The notes under the pieces were generated by a model. That model worked only from the letters and a program-made list of their open reading frames with translations. It was not told the origin of the DNA and did not search any database. From positions 1,984,001-2,048,000 of the forward strand of contig NZ_JACHMM010000001.1 in the NCBI RefSeq assembly GCF_014204975.1: a stretch of DNA of 64,000 nucleotides, in the 5' to 3' direction. Shown one piece after another: positions 33,433 through 42,282 of this stretch. The first letter of the stretch is position 1; every line of letters starts with the position of its first letter. The translations under genes and the position numbers were made by a program. Source of the stretch: Jiangella mangrovi (lineage in GTDB: Bacteria > Actinomycetota > Actinomycetes > Jiangellales > Jiangellaceae).

Positions 33433-34024
33433 CCAGGTCGACCAGCAGCTGAGCGACCACGTCGCCGTCGCCGAGGCGATGCGCCAGCTGGCGCCCGTCG
33501 TCCGCGAGGTGGGTAGCCTGATCTGCGCGGCGTTCGCGTCCGGTGGCGTCCTCTACACCTTCGGCAACGGGGGCAGCGCCGCCGACGCCCAGCACCTCGC
33601 CGGCGAGCTGATCGGGCACTACCGGCACGACCGCCGGCCGCTGCCCGCCGTCACGCTCACCACCGACCCCACCGTCATGACCTGCATCGCCAACGACTAC
33701 TCCTACGACGACGTGTTCGCCCGCCAGGTCGAGGCGCTGGCCCGGCCGGGCGACGTCGTCGCGGCGTTCACGACCAGCGGGCGCTCGCCCAACGTCGTCG
33801 CCGCGCTCGAGGCCGCCCGCAAGAACGGCGCCACGACGGTGCTGTTCGGTGGCGGCGACGGCGGGCCGGCCCGGGCGTACGCCGACCACGCGCTGCTGGC
33901 GCCGTCGACGCAGACCCCGCGGATCCAGGAGATGCACACCCTCGCGCTGCACCTGATCAGCGAGATCGCCGACGACTGGGCGGCCGCGACCGCCAAGACA
34001 GCACCGGAGGATCGGACCGCATGA
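33425..34024 (+). CDS. SIS-domain sugar-phosphate isomerase (GmhA-like)
   Basis: A 199-aa protein of the phosphosugar isomerase fold. GNGGSAADAQHLAGEL and TTSGRSPNV match the phosphate-binding loops of GmhA (sedoheptulose 7-phosphate isomerase), and the C-terminal IQEMHTLALHLI is the usual GmhA end. In this setting it may convert the sugar phosphate made by the ROK kinase, such as an aldose-ketose step, and not heptose for LPS, which this organism would lack. Coupled by overlaps to the genes on both sides. Confidence 0.85.
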   Translation: MPDQVDQQLSDHVAVAEAMRQLAPVVREVGSLICAAFASGGVLYTFGNGGSAADAQHLAGELIGHYRHDRRPLPAVTLTTDPTVMTCIANDYSYDDVFARQVEALARPGDVVAAFTTSGRSPNVVAALEAARKNGATTVLFGGGDGGPARAYADHALLAPSTQTPRIQEMHTLALHLISEIADDWAAATAKTAPEDRTA

Positions 34025-36549
34025 GCGACGACGCCCACCGGCCGCCGGCCGCGCGCAAGCGCACGCTGCACATGGTCGGCAACGCCCACCTCGACCCGGT
34101 CTGGCTCTGGCCGTGGCAGGAGGGCTACCAGGAGGCCCGTGCGACCTTCTGGTCTGCCGTCCACCGCCTGGACGAGTACCCGGACTTCGTGTTCACCTGC
34201 GACCAGGTCGTGCTGCTGTCCTGGGTCGAGGAGCAGGACCCGGACCTGTTCGAGCAGATCCGCAAGCGCGTCGCCGAGGGCCGCTGGGTCATGACCGGCG
34301 GCTGGTGGGTCGAGCCCGACTGCAACACGCCCGGCGGCGAGTCGTTCGTCCGGCAGGGCCTCTACGGCCAGCGCTACCTGCACGAACGGTTCGGCGTGGT
34401 GGCGAGCGTCGGCATGAACGCCGACCCGTTCGGCCACCACGCCATGCTGCCGGCGATCCTGCGCGGCCAGCGGATGGACTCCTACACGTTCCTGCGTCCC
34501 GGCCCGCACGAGAGCGACCTCGACGGCACCGCGTTCTGGTGGGAGGCGCCCGACGGCAGCCGCGTGCTCGCGTACCGGATCCCGTTCGAGTACTGCAGCC
34601 CGCCCGGCGACGTCGCCCACCAGACGGAGAAGTCGCTCGGCCAGCTGGACCGGTCGCTCGGCGACGTCATGATCTTCTACGGCGTCGGCAACCACGGCGG
34701 CGGCCCGACCAAGGCGAACATCGAGTCCATCCACCGCCACGACCAGCGCGGTTCGTACGGAAGGATGATCATGTCCTCGCCGCGGCGCTACTTCGACGAG
34801 CTGATCACCCGGCTCGGCCCGGCCGACGCGCTGCCCGTCTGGCGCGACGACCTGCAGCACCACGCGTCCGGCTGCTACTCGGCGCACTCCGGCATCAAGC
34901 AGTGGGTACGGCGGACGCAGGCGGCGCTGCTGTCGGCGGAGCGCTGGGCCGCGGTCGGCTCGGTGACGCACGGCGCCGCGTACCCGCGCGACGAGCTCGG
35001 GCACGCCTGGAAGCAGCTGCTGTTCAACCAGTTCCACGACATCCTGCCCGGTTCGGCCATCGAGCCCGCCTACGACGACGCGCGCGACCAGCTCGGCGAG
35101 GCGGTGGCGATCGCCAAGCGGATCATCACCCGCGTCCACAACCAGATCGCCCGCGACGTCGCCGTCCCGTTCGAGGACGGCACCCAGCCGGTGCTGGTGT
35201 TCAACCCGCACCCGTGGCCGGTCGTGACCGACGTCGAGCTTCAGTACGGCGTGCAGCCCACCGGCGTGCACGTGGTCGACGCGGGCGGTGCGCTGACGCC
35301 GTCGCAGCCGACCCAGTCGGTCGCGACGACGAACGACAAGGGCCGTGGCGCCGTGGTGTTCCGGGCCGAGCTGCCGCCGCTGGGCTACCGGCTCTACCGG
35401 CTGCGGCCCGGGCGGGTGCCGGTCCCGGCCGGCGCGCTGACGGCGTCGGAGACGGTCCTCGAGAACGACGTGCTGCGGGTCGAGCTGGACCCGTCGACCG
35501 GCTGGCTGTCGAGTCTGCTGGACAAGCGCACCGGCGTCGACCTGGTGGCCGGCGCGACCGGCGAGCACACACAGGTCAGCGAGGACCCGACCGACACCTG
35601 GGGCCACGGCGTGGTGACGTACGCGTGGCCGGGCGAGGCGATGCGGACCACGCGCGTGGTGCTGCGCGAGAGCGGCCCGGAGCGGGCCCGGCTGCGGGTC
35701 GAGCGCGCGTGGGGCCGCTCGACCATGACCGAGGAGTTCATCCTGCGGCAGGGCGCCGACGAGCTCGAGGTCCGGGTGACCATCGACTGGCGCGAGCAGG
35801 CGCACCTGCTCAAGCTGCGCTTCCCGGTCGCGCTCGACGACCCGGCGGCGACCTACGAGATCCCGTTCGGCACGCTGGAACGACCGGTCGACGGCGCCGA
35901 GGAGCCCGGACAGTCGTGGGTGGATCTCTCGTCCTCTGACGCGGGGGCCGGCCTGGCCGTCGTGAACAACGCCAAGCACGGGTACGACGTGTCCCCGGCG
36001 GCCGACGGGGTGTCGCCGTCCATCGGCATCACCGCCGTGCGCAGCCCGGTCTACTCGTGGCACGACCCGCGGCTGCTCGACCCCGACGGCTTCTACTCGT
36101 TCCAGGACCAGGGCGTGCAGCGGTTCAGCTACCTGCTGGTGCCGCACGCGGGCGACTGGCGGACGGCGGCGCTGTCGCGGCGGGCGGCGGTGCTGGGCTC
36201 GGCGCCGCGGGCGATGCTGGAGAGCTTCCACGACGGTGCCTTGCCGGGCGCGGGCTCGTTTGCGGCCGACGGCGGCGGCTCGGTCATGATCACCGCGGTC
36301 AAGGGCTGGGAGGACGGCGACGCGTCGGCTCCGGACCTGATCGTGCGGGCGGTGGAGACGACGGGGGTCGCGGCCGACGGGGTCCGGCTGGCGGTGCCGG
36401 TGCTGGACCGCGTGGTCGAGGCCGACTTCGGGCCGTACCAGCTGCGGACGTTCCGCGTCCCACGCGACCCGGCCGAGCCGATCGTCGAGGTCGACCTGCT
36501 CGAGTGGCCGGTCGACGGCGACCCGCCCGCGTCCGGCGCGGATGACTGA
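34021..36549 (+). CDS. GH38-family alpha-mannosidase
   Basis: An 842-aa cytoplasmic zinc-dependent exo-mannosidase. The N-terminal NAHLDPVW gives zinc ligands H23 and D25, and the nucleophile is D135 in MNADPFGH. The middle three-helix bundle and C-terminal beta domains have family proportions. It would trim alpha-mannose branches from imported N-glycan fragments, leaving substrates for the GH2 and GH84 enzymes in this locus. The ATG overlaps the SIS stop (ATGA), and its 3' end overlaps the next gene by 8 bp. Confidence 0.93.
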   Translation: MSDDAHRPPAARKRTLHMVGNAHLDPVWLWPWQEGYQEARATFWSAVHRLDEYPDFVFTCDQVVLLSWVEEQDPDLFEQIRKRVAEGRWVMTGGWWVEPDCNTPGGESFVRQGLYGQRYLHERFGVVASVGMNADPFGHHAMLPAILRGQRMDSYTFLRPGPHESDLDGTAFWWEAPDGSRVLAYRIPFEYCSPPGDVAHQTEKSLGQLDRSLGDVMIFYGVGNHGGGPTKANIESIHRHDQRGSYGRMIMSSPRRYFDELITRLGPADALPVWRDDLQHHASGCYSAHSGIKQWVRRTQAALLSAERWAAVGSVTHGAAYPRDELGHAWKQLLFNQFHDILPGSAIEPAYDDARDQLGEAVAIAKRIITRVHNQIARDVAVPFEDGTQPVLVFNPHPWPVVTDVELQYGVQPTGVHVVDAGGALTPSQPTQSVATTNDKGRGAVVFRAELPPLGYRLYRLRPGRVPVPAGALTASETVLENDVLRVELDPSTGWLSSLLDKRTGVDLVAGATGEHTQVSEDPTDTWGHGVVTYAWPGEAMRTTRVVLRESGPERARLRVERAWGRSTMTEEFILRQGADELEVRVTIDWREQAHLLKLRFPVALDDPAATYEIPFGTLERPVDGAEEPGQSWVDLSSSDAGAGLAVVNNAKHGYDVSPAADGVSPSIGITAVRSPVYSWHDPRLLDPDGFYSFQDQGVQRFSYLLVPHAGDWRTAALSRRAAVLGSAPRAMLESFHDGALPGAGSFAADGGGSVMITAVKGWEDGDASAPDLIVRAVETTGVAADGVRLAVPVLDRVVEADFGPYQLRTFRVPRDPAEPIVEVDLLEWPVDGDPPASGADD

Positions 36550-38464
36550 CCTGCCGGCGCTGCCGGTCCTGCGGCTCGAGGCGCTCGACGCGTCGGGGGT
36601 GGTGACGGGGTCGGCTGCGGTCGGGCCGGGTGACGGGAAGGTCGTCGTCGGGCCGTTCGCCGTCGCGGTGTCGATCGGGACGGCGTCGCCGACGGGGCTC
36701 GCGGAGGTCGCGCTGTCCGTGCTGCCCACCGGGCCGGATCCGGTCACCGGGCACCTGCGGCTGGTCGCGTCCGTGGCCGGCGCCGCCGATCCCTGGTGGA
36801 TGATCCCCGGCCTGTTCTACGGCGAGAACCGCCCGGCCGACTGCGACCGCCGGTTCCCGCGGTTCGAGGCCGGCGCCGACGACCCCGCCGGCATGGTCAG
36901 CGATCACTGGTCCTTCCGGGCCGACCGCGCCGCGACGCCCGCGGTGTTCGCGTGGGGCGCGGCGGGCGGTGTGGTGGTCGCCACGGACGAGGTGACGGCG
37001 GCCGGTCCGGCCGGGATCGGGTTCGCCCACCGCGCCGACGACGCCGACGTGCACGTCGTCGTGCCGTTCCGCGAGGACCCCGTCACGTACTACGGGTCCG
37101 GCACGCCGCTGCCGGCGCAGGCGGCGGCGCACGTCTGGCGACCCGGCGAGCGGGTCGAGCTGCGGATCTCCGCCGGGGCGCTGCCGCCCGACCGGCACGC
37201 CTACGCCCCGGTCCTGCGTGCCGTCCACGAGCGCAACCGGCCGCTTCACCCCGTCGAGCCCTGGGTGTCCGTGCCCGACGCGGCCACGATCGCCGCCGAA
37301 GGGCTGGTCCGCTGGCACTACGATCCCGACCCCGGCGTGCTGCTCGAGACCGTCGGCTTCGACCGCGAGGTCAGCGGCAACGACGGCCGTCCCGTCGACC
37401 GGCAGGCCATGCACGTCGGCTGGGTCAGCGGCATCCCGTGGGCGTACGCGCTGCTGGCGCATGGCCGGCGGACCGGTTCGGCCGCCGCCGTCGAGGCCGC
37501 GACACGGGTCATCGACTTCTGCTGCGCGACCCTGTCGCCGTCGGGCACCTTCTGGGGACGGTGGGAGCGGTCCCGCGGGTGGACGCAGAGCTGGACGCCC
37601 ATCAAGGACGGCCTGCACGCCCGGACGCTCGGCGAGGCGACGCTGTTCCTGCTGCGCGCGCTGGACCTCGACGACCGCGCCGAGTGGATCACGGCGGCGC
37701 GGTCCAACCTCGACGTGATCCGCGACCGGCAGCGCGCCGACGGCAACCTGGGCTCCGTCCACCACGCCGAGGACGGCCGGGTGCTCTCGTGGGCGGGCGC
37801 GTCCGGGCTGACCTGGATCGCCGCGTTCTGCTCTGCCGCGGGCCTCGACGCCGACGGGTCCTACCTGGCGGCGGCCGAACGCGCCGGCGAGTACTACGCG
37901 CGCTTCGTCGAGCGCGAGTTCATCCACGGTGCCCCGGAGGACGTCGACCTCGCGCCGACGTCGGAGGACGGCTACGCGGCCGTCATGGCGTACGTGGCGT
38001 TGTACCGGCGGACCGGTGCCGCGCGCTGGCTCGAGCTGGCGACGCGGGCCGCGGACTGGATGCTGACGTTCCGCTACACCTACAACGTGCGCTTCGCGCC
38101 GCGGACGCCGCTGGGGATCTACGGCTTCGCCACCCGCGGCGGCGACCAGGCGTCGCCGTCGAACCAGCACCTGCACGCCTACGGCCTGGTCTGCACGGAG
38201 GAGCTGGCCGAGCTGTCCGCGGCGACCGGCGACCCGCACTACCGCGAGCGGGCCGAGGAGGCGGTGGCCTGCTTCCGCCAGCTGGTCCCGGCCGCCGACG
38301 GCGAGGTCAACGCCTACCGCGGGATGATCACCGAGCGGTACTACCAGACGGAGTGCTTCCAGCCGAAGGGCATGCTGCTGACGCTGTCGCACGCGTGGAG
38401 CGCCGGGGTGCTGCTGCTGGCCTGCGAGCAGCTCCTGGGCGGCGTGGCCCCGGCCGGGACGTGA
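36542..38464 (+). CDS. Putative (alpha/alpha)6 six-hairpin glycosidase-like protein, family unknown
   Basis: A 640-aa protein without a signal peptide. An N-terminal beta-rich part (about 1-230) is followed by a helical part with regularly spaced hairpins and aromatic/acidic motifs such as WGRWERSRGWTQSW, DGLHARTLGEA, PTSEDGYAAVMAY and ASPSNQHLHAYGL, resembling toroidal (alpha/alpha)6 glycosidases or epimerases. I cannot name a CAZy family. Its coupling to GH38 by an 8-bp overlap and LacI control argue for a step in the same glycan pathway. It is the last gene of the operon. Confidence 0.7.
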   Translation: MTDLPALPVLRLEALDASGVVTGSAAVGPGDGKVVVGPFAVAVSIGTASPTGLAEVALSVLPTGPDPVTGHLRLVASVAGAADPWWMIPGLFYGENRPADCDRRFPRFEAGADDPAGMVSDHWSFRADRAATPAVFAWGAAGGVVVATDEVTAAGPAGIGFAHRADDADVHVVVPFREDPVTYYGSGTPLPAQAAAHVWRPGERVELRISAGALPPDRHAYAPVLRAVHERNRPLHPVEPWVSVPDAATIAAEGLVRWHYDPDPGVLLETVGFDREVSGNDGRPVDRQAMHVGWVSGIPWAYALLAHGRRTGSAAAVEAATRVIDFCCATLSPSGTFWGRWERSRGWTQSWTPIKDGLHARTLGEATLFLLRALDLDDRAEWITAARSNLDVIRDRQRADGNLGSVHHAEDGRVLSWAGASGLTWIAAFCSAAGLDADGSYLAAAERAGEYYARFVEREFIHGAPEDVDLAPTSEDGYAAVMAYVALYRRTGAARWLELATRAADWMLTFRYTYNVRFAPRTPLGIYGFATRGGDQASPSNQHLHAYGLVCTEELAELSAATGDPHYRERAEEAVACFRQLVPAADGEVNAYRGMITERYYQTECFQPKGMLLTLSHAWSAGVLLLACEQLLGGVAPAGT

Positions 38465-38941
38465 TCAGCCGCAGCTGCCGCCGTCGTCGACCTCGATGAG
38501 CCGCCGCGGGCCCGGACCGTGTTCCCCCAGCTCGTCGTGGGAGTTGGCCAGCCCGCAGTTGCGCATCGACAGGCAGCCGCAGCCGATGCAGTCGGTGAAG
38601 TCGTCGCGCAGCTGCTGCAGCCGCCGGATCCGCTCGTCCAGCTCGGCCCGCCACTGCCGGGACAGCTTCTCCCAGTCCTTCTGGTTGGGCGTGCGGCCGT
38701 CGGGGAGGCTCGCCAGCGCGCGGTTGATGTCGGCCAGCGGGATGCCGACGCGCTGCGCGATGCGGATCAGCGCGACCCGGCGCAGCGTCGGCCGCAGGTA
38801 CCGGCGCTGGTTGCCGGCCGTGCGCCGCGAGCTGATCAGCCCCTGCCGCTCGTAGAAGTGCAGCGCCGACACCGCGACGCCGCTGCGCTGCGACAGCTCG
38901 CCGACGCTCAGCTCGGACTTGTTCCACGCGACGGTGTCCAT
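38465..38941 (-). CDS. soxR: SoxR, redox-sensing MerR-family activator
   Basis: A 158-aa regulator with an N-terminal MerR helix-turn-helix ([21 protein letters not shown], about 11-31), a dimerisation helix and the [2Fe-2S] motif C118-x2-C121-x-C123-x5-C129. Actinobacterial SoxR responds to redox-cycling compounds and activates quinone reductases and efflux pumps. The ATG at 38941 gives the standard family start. It is divergent from a quinone oxidoreductase whose promoter bears a SoxR-type box, and the MFS promoter at 10447-10484 bears a near copy. Confidence 0.93.
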   Translation of the reverse strand: MDTVAWNKSELSVGELSQRSGVAVSALHFYERQGLISSRRTAGNQRRYLRPTLRRVALIRIAQRVGIPLADINRALASLPDGRTPNQKDWEKLSRQWRAELDERIRRLQQLRDDFTDCIGCGCLSMRNCGLANSHDELGEHGPGPRRLIEVDDGGSCG

Positions 38942-38955
38942 GCGGCGTCCTCTGC

Positions 38956-38993
38956 TTGACCTCAATGAAGGTTCAGGTTCTAGCGTAACGGTC
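38956..38993 (+). promoter_or_regulatory. SoxR-dependent promoter of the quinone oxidoreductase
   Basis: TTGACC (38956-38961), a 19-bp spacer holding the dyad ACCTCAA-TGAAGG-TTCAGGT (38959-38978), TAGCGT (38981-38986), then 7 nt to the ATG. The over-long spacer and dyad are typical for MerR/SoxR activation; the short gap to the ATG implies a leaderless transcript. Confidence 0.85.
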
Positions 38994-39974
38994 ATGCATG
39001 CGATCCGGTTGCACGAGTTCGGCCCGGCCACGAACCTGCGCTACGAGGAGGTGCCCGATCCGGTTCCGGCGGCGGGCCAGGTGCGCATCGCTGTCGAGGC
39101 CAGCGGCGTGCACCTGGTCGACACCGCGCTGCGGGCAGGCTCGTCCGGCGGGGGTCCGCTGGCGGCGCCGTCGCTGCCGGCCATTCCGGGGCGCGAGGTC
39201 GCCGGCACGGTGGACCTGGTCGGCGACGGCGTCAGCGCGGCCTGGGTGGGGCGGCGGGTGGTGGCGCACCTGGGCGCGGCGAGCGCCGGGTACGCGCGGC
39301 TCGCGGTGGCGCCCGTGGCGTCGCTGCACGAGGTGCCGGACGGGCTGGGGTCCGACGCGGCGGTGGCGATGATCGGGACGGGACGGACCGCGGTCGGCGT
39401 GCTGGACGTCGCCGGGTTGCGGGCCGATGACGTCGTGCTGGTGACGGCCGCGGCGGGCGGGTTGGGGAGCCTCTTCGTCCAGGCGGGCCACAATGCCGGC
39501 GCCGTCGTCGGCGGGGTGGCGGGCGGGGCCGAGAAGGTGGCTCTCGTGCGGGCGTCGGGCGCGTCGGTCGCGGTCTCCTACGAGGCGCCGGGGTGGCCGG
39601 AGGCGGTTCGTCGTGCGCTCGGTGATCGTGCGGTCACGGTGGTGCTCGACGGCGTCGGCGGGACCATCGGGCGGGCGGCCATGGACCTGATGGGCGTGGG
39701 CGGCAGGCTGGTGATGTTCGGCTGGTCGTCCGGCGTCATGGTGCCGTTCGAGCCGGTCGATCTGGTCGATCGCGGGCTGACCGCCACCTGGGCCGTCGGG
39801 CGGCGCCTGACCGCTCGGCCGGGGGCGCTGCGCGACCTCGAGACGCGGGCGCTGGCCGCGGCCGCCGCCGGTGAGCTGGTGCCGCGGGTGCAGCGGTTCC
39901 CGCTCGAGAACGCCGCCGACGCGCACGCCGCGCTCGAGAGCCGCCGGACGACCGGCAAGGTGGTCCTGGTCTGA
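38994..39974 (+). CDS. Zinc-type NADPH:quinone oxidoreductase (MDR family)
   Basis: A 326-aa medium-chain reductase without the zinc-binding cysteines, so of the quinone oxidoreductase class. The nucleotide-binding motif [14 protein letters not shown] lies near residue 150. Its start at ATG 38994 sits 7 nt after the -10 of a SoxR-type promoter, so it is probably made from a leaderless message when redox-cycling agents activate SoxR. Such enzymes are standard SoxR targets in Streptomyces. Confidence 0.92.
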   Translation: MHAIRLHEFGPATNLRYEEVPDPVPAAGQVRIAVEASGVHLVDTALRAGSSGGGPLAAPSLPAIPGREVAGTVDLVGDGVSAAWVGRRVVAHLGAASAGYARLAVAPVASLHEVPDGLGSDAAVAMIGTGRTAVGVLDVAGLRADDVVLVTAAAGGLGSLFVQAGHNAGAVVGGVAGGAEKVALVRASGASVAVSYEAPGWPEAVRRALGDRAVTVVLDGVGGTIGRAAMDLMGVGGRLVMFGWSSGVMVPFEPVDLVDRGLTATWAVGRRLTARPGALRDLETRALAAAAAGELVPRVQRFPLENAADAHAALESRRTTGKVVLV

Positions 39975-39977
39975 CCG

Positions 39978-41237
39978 CTACTCGGTGCAGTCCAGGCCGG
40001 GGAAGTCGGCGTCGTCGCCGGCGTCGTTGCCGGCTGTGGCCGTGCCGGCCCCGCGCTCCTGGGCCCGGCAGGCGCGCAGCCGGAGGGTGTGGACCAGCTG
40101 CTCGGCCTCGTCGAGGTCGTCGGCGGCGATGGTCGCGCCCACCTCGTTGCGGTAGACGTCGGGAAGGGCCTCCAGCGGCAGGTCGCCGGGGACGTCGTAC
40201 AGCTCGGACAGGTGGACCGGCCCCAGCTCGTGCCGGACGCCCTGGTAGATCGCGACCTGACCGCCGCTCGCGCCGATGTAGTACTGGTCGCGGACCCAGT
40301 CGTTGGCGTACGTGAGCCCGGCCCAGCCGACCGCCACCACGGCGGCCACGGCGATGACCGGGCGCAGCCAGCGCCGTCGCCGCCGGCGCCGGGCTCGCGG
40401 TGCGTAGCGCATCGCCTCGGGGTCGTGCTCGTACTCGGCCGGCTCGCCGTCCTCGTGGTCCTCGGCGGCCGACCCGACGATGATCGACTCGCGGGCGTCG
40501 ACGACGGTGTCGGCGGCGTCGACCTCGGCGAGCTCGCCGATGACGACCGTGACGTTGTCCGGCGCGCCGGCGTCGAGCGTCATCGCGACGAGCTGGTCGG
40601 CGGCGTCCTCGACGGTGCGTGCGCGGGCCAGCGTGTCCTCGATCTCGCGGTCGGTCACCACGTCGGTGAGGCCGTCGCTGCAGATGAGCACGCGGTCGCC
40701 GGGCTGGACGTCGATGATCGAGTAGTCAGGATGGATGGGCGACTGGCCCTGCAGCACCTTCGTGACGACGGAGCGGGCCGGATGCTCGCGGGCGTCGTCG
40801 GGCGTGATGCGGCCGTCGTCGACCAGCGACTGGACGAAGGTGTGGTCGCGGGTGATCTGCGTCAGCGCGCCGTCGCGCAGCAGGTAGGCCCGGGAGTCGC
40901 CGATGTGGCCGAGCGCCAGCTGCAGGCCGTTCCAGAGCAGCGAGGTGCTGGTGGTGCCCATGCCGGCGCGCGTCGGGTCGGCCCGGGCGAGCTGGTCGAT
41001 GCGGCTGTTGGCGGCGCTGACCGCCGCGGACAGGGCGTCGATGGGGTCGCCGTCGGGCAGGTGGTCGGCGTTGAGGAGCTCCTCGATGGTGGCTCGGCTG
41101 GCGACCTCGCCGGCTGCGTGCCCGCCCATGCCGTCGGCGACGGCCAGGAGGTAGGGCCCGGCGTAGCCGGAGTCCTCGTTGCCCTCCCGGACCAGGCCGA
41201 CGTCAGAGCGCGCGACGTAGCGCAGCGTCAGCGGCAT
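39978..41237 (-). CDS. Second PP2C phosphatase, PstP paralogue
   Basis: A 419-aa phosphatase with the same plan as PstP: catalytic domain (1-240) with GNEDSG, ADGMGGHAAGE, GDSRAYL, CSDGLTD and PDN, an Arg-rich stop, one membrane helix (about 285-310) and an outer domain, but no Thr-Pro tail. The first 47 residues are identical to PstP while the rest of the catalytic domain is only about 55-60 percent alike by eye. It stands away from any kinase gene, beside the soxR pair. Its upstream sequence retains a decayed copy of the end of fhaB, which shows it began as a duplication of the pstP region. Confidence 0.93.
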   Translation of the reverse strand: MPLTLRYVARSDVGLVREGNEDSGYAGPYLLAVADGMGGHAAGEVASRATIEELLNADHLPDGDPIDALSAAVSAANSRIDQLARADPTRAGMGTTSTSLLWNGLQLALGHIGDSRAYLLRDGALTQITRDHTFVQSLVDDGRITPDDAREHPARSVVTKVLQGQSPIHPDYSIIDVQPGDRVLICSDGLTDVVTDREIEDTLARARTVEDAADQLVAMTLDAGAPDNVTVVIGELAEVDAADTVVDARESIIVGSAAEDHEDGEPAEYEHDPEAMRYAPRARRRRRRRWLRPVIAVAAVVAVGWAGLTYANDWVRDQYYIGASGGQVAIYQGVRHELGPVHLSELYDVPGDLPLEALPDVYRNEVGATIAADDLDEAEQLVHTLRLRACRAQERGAGTATAGNDAGDDADFPGLDCTE

Positions 41238-41240
41238 CGA
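41096..41240. repeat. 5' end of second PP2C gene, near-identical to 5444-5588
   Basis: 144 of 145 bases equal to the start of pstP. Immediately upstream, CTACTCCCGCAC corresponds to the fhaB end CTACTTCCGCAG with a one-base shift. Confidence 0.9.
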
Positions 41241-41529
41241 TTCCCTACTCCCGCACCCATCGAGGCGTGACGGGACTCGCGCCCGCCACGTCGCCTCCCC
41301 CCAGAGACATGTCGATCACAGCGGATCGTAACCGTCATCGGTTCGTGACGACGGGGACGCCACGCGGATCGGGGTTGTCCACAGGCTCGACGGATATGAC
41401 GGCTCATCCACATTTCGGGGTTCGGCGGATGCGGGCGGGTGGGTGATCGGCGAACGATGAAGGGGTCCGGCCGGGTAGCCGGACCGAGGCCCCCGGGTCT
41501 CGTCATCGTCGGGTGAGAGGACTCCATCC
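41241..41529. other. Intergenic region with DnaA-box-like sites
   Basis: Nearly 290 bp between divergent genes, with no reading frame of note. TTGTCCACA (41375-41383) equals the actinobacterial DnaA-box consensus, and TCATCCACA (41404-41412) is a 7/9 match. Two boxes alone do not make an origin; they may be chance or a DnaA-responsive promoter. Confidence 0.4.
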
Positions 41530-42141
41530 ATGCAGTTCATCAGGGGTGCCGCGGTGTGCGGTCTCACGGTCGCCGCGCTGGTCGCGGGCGGGTCGGCGGG
41601 TGCGGCGGCGATTGCAGGGGTTGCGCCGGCGGCGGGGGTTGCGCCGATGGCGGGGGTTGCGGCCGCGGTGCCCGCGAAGGACGGGTCCGCGGACTGTGGC
41701 CCCGTGCGGCCGCCGCGACATCTCCGCTGGCTCGACGGCTTCGCCCTCAGGTGGGTGCCGCCGGGCATCGGGCCGCTCGTCACCGACTTCGCCTACGAGT
41801 GGGACGACGTCGGCTTCCGCTCGCGGGTCTGGGAGTCCGGGCCCTACCCCGACGAGTCCTACCGGGTCGACCTCCAGGTCACGGTCATGCGCAGCCCGTC
41901 CTTCACCGACGCGGCGGCACTGCGCGGGTTCCTGGCCGAGTACCTCGAGCGCGATCCCGCCGCCTGGGCCACCGAGCCGTTCGACCATCCCGACGGCCCA
42001 GGGTTCACCGGTGCCGGCGAGCTGTTCTGGCTGGCCGCCCCCGGCGTCGCGGTGCGGGTGTTCGGCGGCGGCGAGCAGGTCGACCAGCGCGACCTCGCCC
42101 GCACGGCCTGTGCGGTGAGGCAGGTGATGCCCATGAGCTGA
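41530..42141 (+). CDS. Secreted hypothetical protein
   Basis: A 203-aa protein with an N-terminal signal (MQFIRGAAVCGLTVAALVAGG...) and a short degenerate Gly-Val-Ala-Pro repeat (residues 28-46) around the expected cleavage region. The mature part has two cysteines (in SADCGP and TACAV) that may form a disulfide, and several Trp/Tyr-Pro motifs. I recognise no family. GAGAGGA stands 8 bp before the ATG. It is not obviously linked to its neighbours. Confidence 0.75.
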   Translation: MQFIRGAAVCGLTVAALVAGGSAGAAAIAGVAPAAGVAPMAGVAAAVPAKDGSADCGPVRPPRHLRWLDGFALRWVPPGIGPLVTDFAYEWDDVGFRSRVWESGPYPDESYRVDLQVTVMRSPSFTDAAALRGFLAEYLERDPAAWATEPFDHPDGPGFTGAGELFWLAAPGVAVRVFGGGEQVDQRDLARTACAVRQVMPMS

Positions 42142-42282
42142 GACCGGTCGCTGCCGAGCGGCGGACGATTCCTCGACGTCTGCTGCTTGCGGCGGCCCCG
42201 GCGAGGCGGCCGCAGTCGCCACCGCCCCGGCACTCGGACGCGAGTGTCAGGGCGGCGCCGGGGGACCTACGGCGATGGGCGG

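Noticed and set aside
41375-41412. A replication origin at the DnaA-like boxes
   Set aside because: Only two boxes, no AT-rich region and no dnaA/dnaN neighbours.
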